DNA of 64,000 nt. Origin: Cyanobacteria bacterium FACHB-63. GTDB lineage: Bacteria > Cyanobacteriota > Cyanobacteriia > Leptolyngbyales > Leptolyngbyaceae. Below the pieces are notes generated by a model that made no database searches, was not told the DNA's origin, and saw only the letters and a list, made by a program, of their open reading frames with translations. The stretch spans positions 81,753 through 145,752 of the forward strand of contig JACJNX010000034.1 of the NCBI GenBank assembly GCA_014695255.1, written 5' to 3'. Below, piece by piece: positions 8,773-18,430 of this stretch (position 1 is the first letter of the stretch; each line of letters begins with the position of its first letter). The position numbers and the translations under genes are program-made.

Positions 8773-9843
8773 ATGGAAGTGCAAAAGGGAAATGTCTTAG
8801 TGGTCGATGACATCGAAACCAATCTCGATCTACTCAGTCGTCGGCTCCAGCGGCAAGGGCATCACGTAATTTTGGCAGAAGGTGGACATCAAGCCTTGAC
8901 CCTGCTGAAACAACAGGCGATCGATCTGGTGCTGCTCGATGTGATGATGCCAGAAGTAGACGGCTACCAAGTGCTAAAACAGATTAAATCAGACGAGCAA
9001 CTGCGCCACATTCCGGTACTGATGATTTCTGCATTAGACGATCTCGATTGTGTAGTGCGCTGTATCGAAATGGGTGCAGAAGACTATCTGTTCAAGCCGT
9101 TCAATCCAGTCTTACTGAAAGCACGAGTGAATGCTTGCCTAGAGAAGAAGCGATTCTACGATCGCGAACAAGCCATCTATCGCCAACTACAAATCGAGCA
9201 GGAAAAATCCGAACGATTGCTGCTCAGCATTCTCCCCAAACCGATCGCCGATCAACTCAAGCAAAGTCCCAGCACGATCGCCGATTATTTTCCAGAAGTG
9301 ACCGTCCTGTTTGCAGATATCGTCGGATTTACCCATCTGTCCAGCCAGCGATCGCCAATCGAGGTCGTGACTCAGTTAAATCAAATCTTTTCCATGTTTG
9401 ATCACCTTGCCGATCGGCATGGGCTAGAGAAGATCAAAACAATCGGCGATGCTTACATGGTGGTTGGAGGTTTGCCGCTACCCCATCCAGATCATGCCGA
9501 CGCGATCGCAGAGATGGCGCTAGATATGCAAAATGCAATCGCTCAACTGAATCAAGCAACAGGAGAATCCTTCGCTATCCGAATTGGCATCAATACCGGA
9601 GCAGTCGTTGCAGGCGTAATCGGAGCGCGAAAGTTTACTTATGATTTGTGGGGCGATACGGTCAATATTGCCAGTCGTATGGAATCTCAAGGCGTTCCTG
9701 GATCTATCCAAACTACCCGCGCCACCTATGAACGATTACGCGATCGCTACCTCTTTGAGAAGCGCGGCGCGATCGAAGTCCGAGGACGGGGAGCAATGAT
9801 TACCTACTGGCTAAAAGAGCGACGATCCGCGATCGCGGCTTAA
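8773..9843 (+). CDS. Response regulator with adenylate cyclase output domain
   Basis: 356 residues. An N-terminal receiver domain (about 5-125) has phospho-acceptor D56 in LVLLDVMMPE. A short coiled linker (130-155) leads to a class III nucleotide cyclase domain (about 172-350). Metal-binding aspartates are D182 (FADIVGF) and D226 (TIGDAYM). The substrate-choosing residues K222 and D291 (YDLWGD) are those of adenylate rather than guanylate cyclases, and N298 and R302 supply the transition-state pair. It should make cAMP when phosphorylated by an unidentified kinase; none is adjacent. GTG at 8767 is in a different context, so ATG 8773 is chosen. Confidence 0.9.
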   Translation: MEVQKGNVLVVDDIETNLDLLSRRLQRQGHHVILAEGGHQALTLLKQQAIDLVLLDVMMPEVDGYQVLKQIKSDEQLRHIPVLMISALDDLDCVVRCIEMGAEDYLFKPFNPVLLKARVNACLEKKRFYDREQAIYRQLQIEQEKSERLLLSILPKPIADQLKQSPSTIADYFPEVTVLFADIVGFTHLSSQRSPIEVVTQLNQIFSMFDHLADRHGLEKIKTIGDAYMVVGGLPLPHPDHADAIAEMALDMQNAIAQLNQATGESFAIRIGINTGAVVAGVIGARKFTYDLWGDTVNIASRMESQGVPGSIQTTRATYERLRDRYLFEKRGAIEVRGRGAMITYWLKERRSAIAA

Positions 9844-9930
9844 ACGTAGGATCAATGGCAATCGCAGGCTTCTTCGAGCGATCGCTGCTTTCTTGATATC
9901 GGAAGTTTTCTCTCTTGAAGTTTTCCTCTG

Positions 9931-11718
9931 CTATGGAGCAGTCGGTGTGGATGTAGTTGAGCCAAGTTGCAGGGCATAAAGGTTAGCGTAAATCCCTTGT
10001 TGTGCCAGTAGTTCCGAGTGCGTTCCGTGTTCCACAATCTGTCCGCCTTGAACGACTAGCACTTGATCCGCTTGAGTCACCGTACTGAGACGATGAGCAA
10101 TCACAAAACTTGTGCGATCTTGGAGAAGTCGTGCGATCGCGTCCTGCACCAGTGCCTCAGTCCGCGTATCAATGCTGCTTGTTGCTTCATCTAGAATCAA
10201 AATTCGCGGCTGAATCAACACTGCCCGCGCAATACTAATTAACTGTCGCTGCCCTTGACTCAGCATCGCTCCCCGTTCCCCTAGATAGGTTGAATATCCT
10301 TGCGGTAGGGTGGTAATCAGTTCGTGCACGTTTGCAACCTGTGCGGCAGCTTCAATCTCGGCTTGAGTTGCCGTAGGACGACCAAACGCAATATTTTCGG
10401 CAACAGTTCCGCTAAACAAAATCGTGTCTTGTAAAACAATCCCAATTTGGCGACGTAGACTAGCTTGAGTCACAGTTCTGACATCAATGCCATCAATCAG
10501 CACTGTTCCGCCAGTCACATCATAAAAGCGAAGAATTAAGTTGATAATCGTACTTTTTCCCGCTCCAGTTGCACCAACAAGCGCGATCGTTTGTCCCGGT
10601 TTAGCCAGCAAATTAACTTGATTTAAGACGCGCTGATTTGCGGTATAGCCAAAAGAAACATTCTCAAATCGCACCTCACCTTGGATCGATGGTAGCTCGA
10701 TCGCATCGGGAGCATCATTAAGCTGTGAGGGTTCATCGAGTAAGCTAAAAATTCGTTCGAGTCCCGCGATCGCAGATTGAGCTTGAGTGTAAAACTGACT
10801 CAAAATCTGAATCGGTCTAAAGAATTGCTGAACATAAATCAAGAACGCAGTCACAACTCCCACTGTTGCTTGTCCGCTCACCGCTAAATAGCCACCGTAT
10901 GCTAAGACACCTGCTGTTGCTAAGGTATTGAGAAAGTCGATCGACGGTAAGAAGGCTGCGGTAATTGCGACCGCTTGAATGTTCGCATCGCGATTTGCAG
11001 CATTGAGATGGTCAAATTCATCAATGTTCAGTTGCACACGATTAAACGCTTGAGCTTCGCGCACACTGCTAATATCTTCTTCGAGCTTAGTCGAGAGTTC
11101 TCCGATCGTTTTGCGCGTGACTCGAAAGCGCGATCGTGCCCAGCGTGAAAAGACTGCTGTCGTTATAATCATCAATGGCACAACAAAGTTACTGACCAAT
11201 CCCAATTGCAGATTGATCAATAACATTGCAATGATGATGCCAACTAAGCTAAATAAGTTGCCAAGCATTTGCGCCACGGTTTGACCAAAAGCCTGATTCA
11301 CAGTGCTGACATCATTCAACAATCGACTCATCAAATCTCCCGCTTCGCTACGATCGAAGTAACTTAACGGTAGACTTTGCACCTTCGTAAAGATGTCTTG
11401 TCGCAGTTGTGCCAGAACATTCTGAACAATCCAACCCACTCGAACAATCTGTTCGCGAATGGCTTGAACTCCAACAAGGTAAATCAGCGTGAGTGCAAGC
11501 AAAGCCATCAGTAAGCCATCAAGATTTCCTTGTGCAATCAATTGATCGATCGACCATCCCACGAAAAAAGGTCCGACTGCCTGCGTTGCTGCTCCAACTA
11601 ACACACACAGCAACGCGATCGGAACTTGTTTACGATATGGCTGAACATAGTTCAAAAACCGTCTTACTGTCGATACCTGACGAGTTGACTTTTCGGTGGT
11701 TGCCAAAGAACTGTTCAT
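9931..11718 (-). CDS. ABC exporter half-transporter with canonical ATP site
   Basis: 595 residues: six membrane helices (about 25-330) fused to an ATPase domain, the type IV exporter fold. P-loop GATGAGKST, Q-loop, signature LSQGQ (Gly to Gln at the third position of LSGGQ) and Walker B ILILDEATSSID with the catalytic Glu. Its start overlaps the stop of the upstream half-transporter by 4 bp, so the two are made together. The partner carries a degenerate Walker B, so this subunit supplies the competent catalytic Glu of a heterodimer. The substrate may be a lipid, peptide or drug and cannot be read from sequence. Confidence 0.92.
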   Translation of the reverse strand: MNSSLATTEKSTRQVSTVRRFLNYVQPYRKQVPIALLCVLVGAATQAVGPFFVGWSIDQLIAQGNLDGLLMALLALTLIYLVGVQAIREQIVRVGWIVQNVLAQLRQDIFTKVQSLPLSYFDRSEAGDLMSRLLNDVSTVNQAFGQTVAQMLGNLFSLVGIIIAMLLINLQLGLVSNFVVPLMIITTAVFSRWARSRFRVTRKTIGELSTKLEEDISSVREAQAFNRVQLNIDEFDHLNAANRDANIQAVAITAAFLPSIDFLNTLATAGVLAYGGYLAVSGQATVGVVTAFLIYVQQFFRPIQILSQFYTQAQSAIAGLERIFSLLDEPSQLNDAPDAIELPSIQGEVRFENVSFGYTANQRVLNQVNLLAKPGQTIALVGATGAGKSTIINLILRFYDVTGGTVLIDGIDVRTVTQASLRRQIGIVLQDTILFSGTVAENIAFGRPTATQAEIEAAAQVANVHELITTLPQGYSTYLGERGAMLSQGQRQLISIARAVLIQPRILILDEATSSIDTRTEALVQDAIARLLQDRTSFVIAHRLSTVTQADQVLVVQGGQIVEHGTHSELLAQQGIYANLYALQLGSTTSTPTAP

Positions 11719-13478
11719 GACCGTTTTACCTGAGATTCCAAAATTGCGCTGTAGAGTGGGCTAGTCCGCATCAGTTCTTCGTGTGTTCCCTGTGCAACTA
11801 ACACTCCTTGATCCATCAGCAAAATTCGATCGGCATTTCGCACCGTGGTGATTCGTTGGGCAATCACAAATGCAGTACAGGTTTTTTGCTCCATCAATCG
11901 ATCGAGCGCGGTTTGAATTTCTGCGGCGGTTTTAGCATCCACGGCTGAGGTACTATCATCGAGAATCAGAATGCGATAGTCGGTTAACAAGGTTCGAGCG
12001 ATCGCAATGCGCTGTCTCTGTCCGCCGGATAGCCCGACACCCCGCTCGCCAACGATCGTGTCATATCCGTCCGGCAGTCCTGCAATGAAATCGTGAATCT
12101 GCGCGTTTTTCGCCGCCTCAATGATCTCTGCTGAAGACGCATCCGGTTTGGCATAAGCAATGTTTTCTCGCAGCGTACCAGAGAACAAGGTTGTTTCTTG
12201 AAATACAATGCCAATGCGCGATCGCAAACTTGTCAGGCTGAACTCTCGCACATCATGCCCATCAATTCTGACTGCGCCTCTAGTCGGGTCGTAAAATCGC
12301 GGAAGTAGATTGATGATCGTACTTTTGCCTGATCCGGTCATGCCCAGAATTGCAATCAGTTCGTTCGGCTTCGTTTCAAAGGAAACGCCCCTGAGCGCTT
12401 CGGTGGTTGCACCGGGATAGCGAAATGAGACGTTTTCAAACGTAATCCTGCCGCCACATTTCACAAACGGAATCGCATGGGGTCGATCGCGAATTTCAAC
12501 TTCAGCATCGAGCACTTCATACACTCGTTGTGCTGAAGCTGCCGCTTGAGCGATCGCAGGTGCAGCAAATCCAATCAGCAAAATCGGCTGAAGAATGAAC
12601 AATAGATATGAGTTAAACGCAACCAGTTCGCCAATAGAAAATTGTCGATTGATCACTTGTGCGCCACCATACCCGACCACCACAACTGTAATCAGATTGC
12701 TTAATAGAAAAATCAACGGAAATGTATTCCGAATCGCGTACAGCGTTTTCATGCTGACAGCGATCAACTCATTGTTTAGTGCGGTATAACGCGCTTTCTC
12801 CTGCGATTCTCGAACAAACGCTTTCACCACGCGCACACCAAGTAGATTCTCTTGTAAAACCGCATTGAGATCACCGAGTTGCTGCTGTACGCGCTGGAAC
12901 ACGCTGCCATTTCGACTAAAGAATCGCGTTAATAACCAACCTGCGATCGGCACAACGATGAGTGTAATCAGTGCTAACTGCCAGTTCATCACTAACAGAA
13001 TTGTTGCGATCGTAACCAGCGTGATCACAGCGCCGAATACTTGAATCAAGCTTGTGCCAACCAACGATCGGATCTGCTCAACATCGCTCGTTGCGCGAGT
13101 GATTAACTGTGAGGTTTGACTACGATCGTGATAGCTAAAACTCAGCGTCTCAATCTTGGTAAACAATTGATTGCGTAAATCATATGCCACACCTTGCGAG
13201 GTCGCTTCCGACCAAAAAGTTTGCCCAAAGTTGAACAATCCCCGTGCGATCGCGGCAACTACCATCAAGGCTGCACTTTCCCACACCACAGTAAAGTTTT
13301 TTGCGGCAATGCCTTGATCAATGCCCCATCGGAAAATTTGAGGAGTCACAGCGGTCGCAGCAGTTAACAGCAGCAAGCTTAAAAAAGCACCGATCGCTAC
13401 AAACCGATGCGCTTTTAAGCCTTGCAGCACTCTTCTGAGTGGAGCCATTGAAGGCGCGTCTTCACGAAGTTGAGTCAA
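11715..13478 (-). CDS. ABC exporter half-transporter with degenerate Walker B
   Basis: 587 residues, same fold as its downstream partner: six membrane helices, then an ATPase domain with P-loop GMTGSGKST and a normal signature LSGGQRQR. Walker B ends ILILDDSTSAVD, with Asp in place of the catalytic Glu, as in the degenerate subunit of heterodimeric exporters such as TM287/288 and BmrC/D. One of the two ATP sites should therefore be non-hydrolytic. First gene of the pair; the 288 bp upstream hold an 11-bp inverted repeat and a tandem 9-mer. Confidence 0.92.
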   Translation of the reverse strand: MTQLREDAPSMAPLRRVLQGLKAHRFVAIGAFLSLLLLTAATAVTPQIFRWGIDQGIAAKNFTVVWESAALMVVAAIARGLFNFGQTFWSEATSQGVAYDLRNQLFTKIETLSFSYHDRSQTSQLITRATSDVEQIRSLVGTSLIQVFGAVITLVTIATILLVMNWQLALITLIVVPIAGWLLTRFFSRNGSVFQRVQQQLGDLNAVLQENLLGVRVVKAFVRESQEKARYTALNNELIAVSMKTLYAIRNTFPLIFLLSNLITVVVVGYGGAQVINRQFSIGELVAFNSYLLFILQPILLIGFAAPAIAQAAASAQRVYEVLDAEVEIRDRPHAIPFVKCGGRITFENVSFRYPGATTEALRGVSFETKPNELIAILGMTGSGKSTIINLLPRFYDPTRGAVRIDGHDVREFSLTSLRSRIGIVFQETTLFSGTLRENIAYAKPDASSAEIIEAAKNAQIHDFIAGLPDGYDTIVGERGVGLSGGQRQRIAIARTLLTDYRILILDDSTSAVDAKTAAEIQTALDRLMEQKTCTAFVIAQRITTVRNADRILLMDQGVLVAQGTHEELMRTSPLYSAILESQVKRS

Positions 13479-13643
13479 GCAACACCACCCTTAACAGTTG
13501 ATCTGTGCGATTCTATAGGACTAAAGTGAGTCTAGCATCTGCTTTAGGGCAGGCATATTTTGTGTAAACACGCCGCATCATTGCTTAGCTCAACACAAAC
13601 ATTCAACACAAACAACCGTTGAAAAGTGTTTCAACTATACATA

Positions 13644-13703
13644 AACTGACATTTAGATAAATTAGATAAATGTTTTGCAGCTAACCGTAAAGAAATGTCA
13701 GTT
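13644..13703. promoter_or_regulatory. Inverted repeat enclosing a tandem 9-mer, upstream of the ABC pair
   Basis: AACTGACATTT at 13644-13654 and its exact complement AAATGTCAGTT at 13693-13703 flank 38 bases, within which TAGATAAAT is repeated twice in tandem (13654-13671). It lies 166-225 bp upstream of the ABC exporter start and downstream of the cupin gene. It could be an operator or an RNA stem; there is no T-run for a terminator. Confidence 0.5.
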
Positions 13704-13766
13704 CGACGAGGTTTCTACTTTAGTTTGAACAGTCTTTCATACTTAAACTTTCTCTCGATTTGAAGC

Positions 13767-14228
13767 TTATGTGTTCTCAGGAACTGGATATTGATCAAAC
13801 CGCTGCATTAAGTCGAGTAGTTCCTCTTGGCTAGGTTGCCTTCCATCTTTTGTCAAATCAGCTAACCCCTCAAAATACTGCTCGCGTGAATCAGCAGGAC
13901 AAAACATAATCAGTAATGTTGCTTGGGTCTGCCCAGCATTAGAGAATCCGTGAGGAGTGTTTTCTGGTACAAGGATGAAGGTTTTCGGCTCAGCAATAAC
14001 TCGGCGCTCACTTAAGACGAGTTCTACCTCACCTTCTACAACATAAAACATCTCAGTCAACTCTTTGTGAATGTGGGGGCTAGCACCATTCGCTCCGGGT
14101 TCCATCACAAACTCAAACAGCCCAAAATGCCCGTGAGTCTCTTTGCCTGTTGCTTTGAATGTACAAGTGCTCGTGCGAATTTGTACCGATCGTCCTTCAC
14201 CAGGTTGCAGAATTAGAGGAAGTGACAT
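13767..14228 (-). CDS. Cupin-domain protein
   Basis: 153 residues, a single cupin beta-barrel. Cupin motif 1 is in GANGASPHIHKELTEMFYVV (about 50-69), with His-x-His and Glu metal ligands. Motif 2 is near PENTPHGFSNAGQT (about 93-106), with the second His. These residues would bind a divalent metal. Cupins of this size may be dioxygenases, isomerases or binding proteins, so the reaction is unassigned. It stands alone between the ABC pair and the divergent GH3 gene. The start encodes MSLPLILQPGEG with AGGAG 7 bases upstream on the coding strand. Confidence 0.85.
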   Translation of the reverse strand: MSLPLILQPGEGRSVQIRTSTCTFKATGKETHGHFGLFEFVMEPGANGASPHIHKELTEMFYVVEGEVELVLSERRVIAEPKTFILVPENTPHGFSNAGQTQATLLIMFCPADSREQYFEGLADLTKDGRQPSQEELLDLMQRFDQYPVPENT

Positions 14229-14481
14229 AGCTTACTCCTAAGTATCAGATTGTTGGGAACCGTTGCGATCGCATTAATTTCAAACAATAACTCATTCACT
14301 GATGACCTTGGAATAAGGATTTTGGCAGGTTTGCGGTCTTCTTCGCTCATTTCTAACAGATGTTGTCAATGTTCTATGGCTCTTTTGGGTTCGTTACTTT
14401 AAAACTGCGATATGAGCAGAAAATGACTTAAAAAAGCTTTAGCAATGTTCTGTTTTGTTTACTTTTGGAAGAATTTGTACT

Positions 14482-16737
14482 ATGTCCCAAATTGAGACCT
14501 TGCTAGAAAGCCTGACTTTGGAAGAAAAGGCGGCGTTGACTGTCGGACAAGATTTGTGGACAACAGTACCTATTGAGCGCCTCAATATTTCTTCGATCTG
14601 GCTTTCTGATGGTCCGACCGGATTACGTAAATCGCCTAGTTCCACAGAAGTGGGAATCGGGAGTAGCTTACCCGCAACAGCCTTTCCTACTGAGTCCGCG
14701 ATCGCATCCTCATGGAATCCTGCCCTAGCTTATGAGGTGGGCAGGGCGATTGCGATCGAAGCCCAAACGCACGATGTCCAAGTGTTACTGGGTCCGGGTG
14801 TCAACCTCAAGCGCTCTCCGTTGGGCGGACGCAACTTCGAGTATTTTTCCGAAGATCCCGTTCTCAGTGGTTTAATGGCAGCAGCAACAATCAATGGAGT
14901 ACAAGATCAAGGGGTTGGCACTTCGCTCAAGCACTTTGTCGCAAACGAGCAAGAAACGGGGCGGATGTACTCCAACAGTCTGGTTGATGAACGGACGTTA
15001 CGCGAGGTTTATCTCACCCCATTTGAGATCGCCATTACTCAAGCAAATCCTTGGTCACTGATGGCAGCCTACAATCAGGTCAACGGCACCTACGCCTCTG
15101 AGAACTCGTACATCTTGCAGGACATTCTCAGGCAGGAGTGGGGCTATAAGGGAATCGTGATATCGGATTGGCTTGCAGTCAACTATCGAGTTGCAGGTAT
15201 CAAAGCAGGTCTTCATCTCCAGATGCCTGGTGGAGGTTCAAGTGTGGGCGCGATCGTTGCGGCAGTAAAGTTAGGTCAGCTTCCTGAGCAACGCCTTGAC
15301 GAGATGGTGAGCGAGCTACTAGAAGCTATCCTTAAAGTGAATACTGCCCGTAAATCCGGCGTGACTTTTGACCCTGAAGCGCACCATGCACTTGCACGCC
15401 GAGCGGCTGGGGAGAGTATTGTCCTGCTCAAGAACGATCGTGATGTATTGCCGCTTGCAGGTGAGGTACTGTCTTCAGTGGCGCTAATCGGACGCTTTGC
15501 AAAGTCGCCCCGATATCAGGGATCAGGTAGTTCGCAAGTCGTGCCCACTAAAGTAGAGAACGCCCACGACGAGTTAATTCGCCTGATGGGAAGCCGAGAA
15601 GCGATCGCTTACGCTGATGGCTACACTGAAGACCATCAATCCGACTCTGTGCTATTAAAGGAAGCACAAGCGGTTGCTAAAGCAGCGAAAGTTGCCGTTG
15701 TCTTCGTCGGACTGCCACCATCCTTCGAGAGTGAAGGGTACGATCGCGAACATATTGACCTGCCACAGGCGCACAATGAATTAATTGAAGCAGTATGTGA
15801 CGTTCAACCGAATGTTGTGATCGTGCTGACGAACGGTGCAGCAGTTACTATGCCGTGGGTATCGCGGGTATCTGCAATTATCGAAGGATGGTTAGGCGGT
15901 CAGGCGGCTGGTGCAGCCGTGGCGGATGTTTTATTAGGACAGGTTAACCCTTCAGGTAAGCTGTCGGAAACCTTCCCGATCAAGCTTGCTGATACTCCCT
16001 CATCTCTCAGTTTTCCGGGTCAAGGACGGCAAGCTATCTATACGGAAGGACTGTTCATTGGTTATCGATGGTATGATGCTCGCGATATCGAGCCGTTGTT
16101 TCCCTTCGGTCACGGCTTGTCGTACACCACATTTGGCTACTCGGAACTGAAGATAGACCAGCCGACGTTTAAGGATACCGATACGCTCACTGTATCTCTC
16201 AGGGTAAAGAACACAGGTTTGCGGGCGGGTCAGGAGATTGTGCAACTCTATGTGCATCCGAAACAGCCGCGCTTATGTCGTCCGTACAAGGAACTCAAAG
16301 CATTTGAGAAGGTGTTACTCCAGTCGGGAGAAGAAAAGAAAGTTCAGTTGCAGTTAAGTCCCCGTGCCTTTGCTTACTACGATCCTGACGTTAAAGCATG
16401 GGTGAGCGATAGTGGAGAATTCGACATCCTGATTGGCGCATCCTCGCGTGATATCCGCCTCCAGACGACCGTGACTCTCACATCCACTCGATCGCGACTC
16501 TTCCACTACGACCGCCTCACTTCCATTGGGGAATGGATGAGCAATCCGGCGACAAGCTATTTGCTGCAACCGATTCACGATCGATTGATTGGACGAGCAA
16601 AGATGTCGGAGGATGCAGCAGTCGCTGATTCAATGAGGCGTTTCTACGAGGATATGCCAGTTGCCAAACTGGTGCTGATAGGTCTGCTAACCGAGCAGCA
16701 ACTACAACAGATGATCGAAGAAGTTAACCAGGGGTAA
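14482..16737 (+). CDS. Glycoside hydrolase family 3 beta-glucosidase
   Basis: 751 residues from the ATG at 14482 (MSQIETLLESL), which has GGAAG 10 bases upstream; a TTG at 14455 would add nine residues. Three family domains are seen: the N-terminal TIM barrel (about 1-300) with KHFVANEQET and the nucleophile Asp229 in GIVISDW; the alpha/beta sandwich (about 320-540); and a fibronectin III-like domain (about 580-650) with QEIVQLYVHPKQ. A further about 100 residues follow. No signal peptide is seen, so it acts on imported or internal beta-glucosides. No sugar transporter gene adjoins it. Confidence 0.92.
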   Translation: MSQIETLLESLTLEEKAALTVGQDLWTTVPIERLNISSIWLSDGPTGLRKSPSSTEVGIGSSLPATAFPTESAIASSWNPALAYEVGRAIAIEAQTHDVQVLLGPGVNLKRSPLGGRNFEYFSEDPVLSGLMAAATINGVQDQGVGTSLKHFVANEQETGRMYSNSLVDERTLREVYLTPFEIAITQANPWSLMAAYNQVNGTYASENSYILQDILRQEWGYKGIVISDWLAVNYRVAGIKAGLHLQMPGGGSSVGAIVAAVKLGQLPEQRLDEMVSELLEAILKVNTARKSGVTFDPEAHHALARRAAGESIVLLKNDRDVLPLAGEVLSSVALIGRFAKSPRYQGSGSSQVVPTKVENAHDELIRLMGSREAIAYADGYTEDHQSDSVLLKEAQAVAKAAKVAVVFVGLPPSFESEGYDREHIDLPQAHNELIEAVCDVQPNVVIVLTNGAAVTMPWVSRVSAIIEGWLGGQAAGAAVADVLLGQVNPSGKLSETFPIKLADTPSSLSFPGQGRQAIYTEGLFIGYRWYDARDIEPLFPFGHGLSYTTFGYSELKIDQPTFKDTDTLTVSLRVKNTGLRAGQEIVQLYVHPKQPRLCRPYKELKAFEKVLLQSGEEKKVQLQLSPRAFAYYDPDVKAWVSDSGEFDILIGASSRDIRLQTTVTLTSTRSRLFHYDRLTSIGEWMSNPATSYLLQPIHDRLIGRAKMSEDAAVADSMRRFYEDMPVAKLVLIGLLTEQQLQQMIEEVNQG

Positions 16738-16927
16738 ACAGTGAGACTGCCCGAAAGATTATGATGGGGTGCAAAACGGGAGTGACCCTCTCCGGTGAAT
16801 CGACTAAGGCTAACACTTTCAAGAGGTTGTATCTGTGATAGATGCTGCTTAGATTAGCATCAGTGGAATTTATCCAGAAATTTCATCAAACTAGAAAAAC
16901 ACTTGATCTTACTCAGGAGCAAAAATT

Positions 16928-17956
16928 ATGAAAGAGTCTATTTACGCTGCTTTGACTTGTGCCTGTCTGCTCACAAATATGCCTTTTAATCCAAAGCAAG
17001 CCTCTGCTGTACCCTTCCCCAAAGCTGTTGCACCTGCTCCGGTTCCTCTGTTTCAACAAGTAGAGCGCAGCACCATCACGATCTCTGGCCAAGCTTCCAA
17101 GCAAACTGTAGATTCAGCAGATATTTACCTCCCTAGCTCTCCTGCAACTCCTGCAAAACGTCCTACAAAATCTCCCACAAGATTTCCCATTGTGTTACTC
17201 CTGCAAGGAGCATTAATTGATAAGTCAGCGTACTCAAGCTTCGCCACGGAGGTTGCTCGTTATGGATTCATCGTCGTTGTTCCCAATCACACGCGATCGC
17301 TGAAGGCTCCTAATGGACAAAGCATCACGGGATTAGCAGCCGAACAACAGCAAGTCAACGATGTGCTTAAACAAATGATTGCCGAAAATTCCAACCCTAC
17401 ATCCCGCCTTGCTAACCGAGTTGATACAACCAAGCTAGGACTAATAGGGCATTCGTTCGGCGGCTATGCCGGATTAGGAGCAATTCAAAATCAGTGCTTT
17501 CCAGGAGTTTGTACAGGCAGCTTTACTCGCCCCCCAGAGCTAAAAGCGGGAATCTTTTACGGCACTAATTTCCAAACTCCACCGATTACAGGCACATTTC
17601 CAGCAATCAATAACCAGAGCATTCCGACCGCTCTAATTGCTGGCAGTCTTGATGGCGTGTCTACTTTAGACGAAACCCAAAGAACTTACGAGCAGATTCA
17701 AACTCCACCGAAAGCACTGATTATTGTCAAGGGAGCGAATCACTATGGCATTACCAATCAAGATAGTCCTCGTGATCCACGCCGATCCACCTTAAATCAA
17801 ACTCAGTCAATCACAACGATCGCTCGATGGAGTGCATGGTTTTTACGCGCTCATTTACTGAGTGATCCAGTCGCGCTCGATCGAGTGTATAAACAGGGAA
17901 ATCCTTACGACAGTAACGTTACTGTAACCAGTGTCAATGGGCAGCGTGAGGATTGA
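16928..17956 (+). CDS. Exported alpha/beta hydrolase (PAF-acetylhydrolase/dienelactone hydrolase-like)
   Basis: 342 residues. The N-terminus MKESIYAALTCACLLTN is a weak signal peptide, ending near QASA at about residue 30. The hydrolase core starts near FPIVLLLQG. The nucleophile elbow is GHSFGGYAG, Ser about residue 177; the acid is probably in AGSLDGVSTLD and the His in KGANHYGIT. RBS CAGGAGCAAAAATT precedes the ATG. Similar proteins act as esterases on lipids or polyesters; the substrate here is not known. Confidence 0.8.
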   Translation: MKESIYAALTCACLLTNMPFNPKQASAVPFPKAVAPAPVPLFQQVERSTITISGQASKQTVDSADIYLPSSPATPAKRPTKSPTRFPIVLLLQGALIDKSAYSSFATEVARYGFIVVVPNHTRSLKAPNGQSITGLAAEQQQVNDVLKQMIAENSNPTSRLANRVDTTKLGLIGHSFGGYAGLGAIQNQCFPGVCTGSFTRPPELKAGIFYGTNFQTPPITGTFPAINNQSIPTALIAGSLDGVSTLDETQRTYEQIQTPPKALIIVKGANHYGITNQDSPRDPRRSTLNQTQSITTIARWSAWFLRAHLLSDPVALDRVYKQGNPYDSNVTVTSVNGQRED

Positions 17957-18100
17957 CTTCCAGACGAGCATTCGTAAAATCTGCATCAAAGAAATCATCC
18001 TAGAAATCATTCTATTGTGCTGGGTCGCGATAAACTCGCTCATTGTGATTGCATAAATTGTGATTGCATAATTAGGCTTCTCCTTCAAGTTTGTCGGAGA

Positions 18101-18430
18101 TTAGGGTGTTGTCAGATCATTGTGCAGCGATCGACCTGCTTGGGCGAGCGTCTGTCCCAATTGATCAACTTTTGCAGCTTCTTGCTCCTGAGCAACAGTT
18201 GCACAAGTCGCTTCACCTAATTCTTCAAGCATCGCTGCGATCGCTGTTGTACGTCCTTCTAGAATGGCTCGCTTCAGTTCACTTAACTTGCCAAACAAAG
18301 GAGTGTCTTGAAGCTGTATTTCCCAGCGTTCAATCAGCGCGATCGCAGCAGCAGGATCAGCCGCAGTCAGATTTTGTTGCAGCAGATTGAGTGTTGAATC
18401 TAAATCATTCATTTGAATGCGATGAGGCAT
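18101..18430 (-). CDS. Possible internal start: stand-alone helical domain of the hydrolase gene
   Basis: An in-frame ATG (18428-18430) with a textbook ribosome site, AGGAG plus 8 bases, would produce a 109-residue protein identical to the C-terminus of the hydrolase. It resembles small soluble helical proteins I recall from cyanobacteria, but I cannot name the family. This may be a former two-gene operon whose intervening stop was lost. Use of the internal start is inference. Confidence 0.45.
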   Translation of the reverse strand: MPHRIQMNDLDSTLNLLQQNLTAADPAAAIALIERWEIQLQDTPLFGKLSELKRAILEGRTTAIAAMLEELGEATCATVAQEQEAAKVDQLGQTLAQAGRSLHNDLTTP

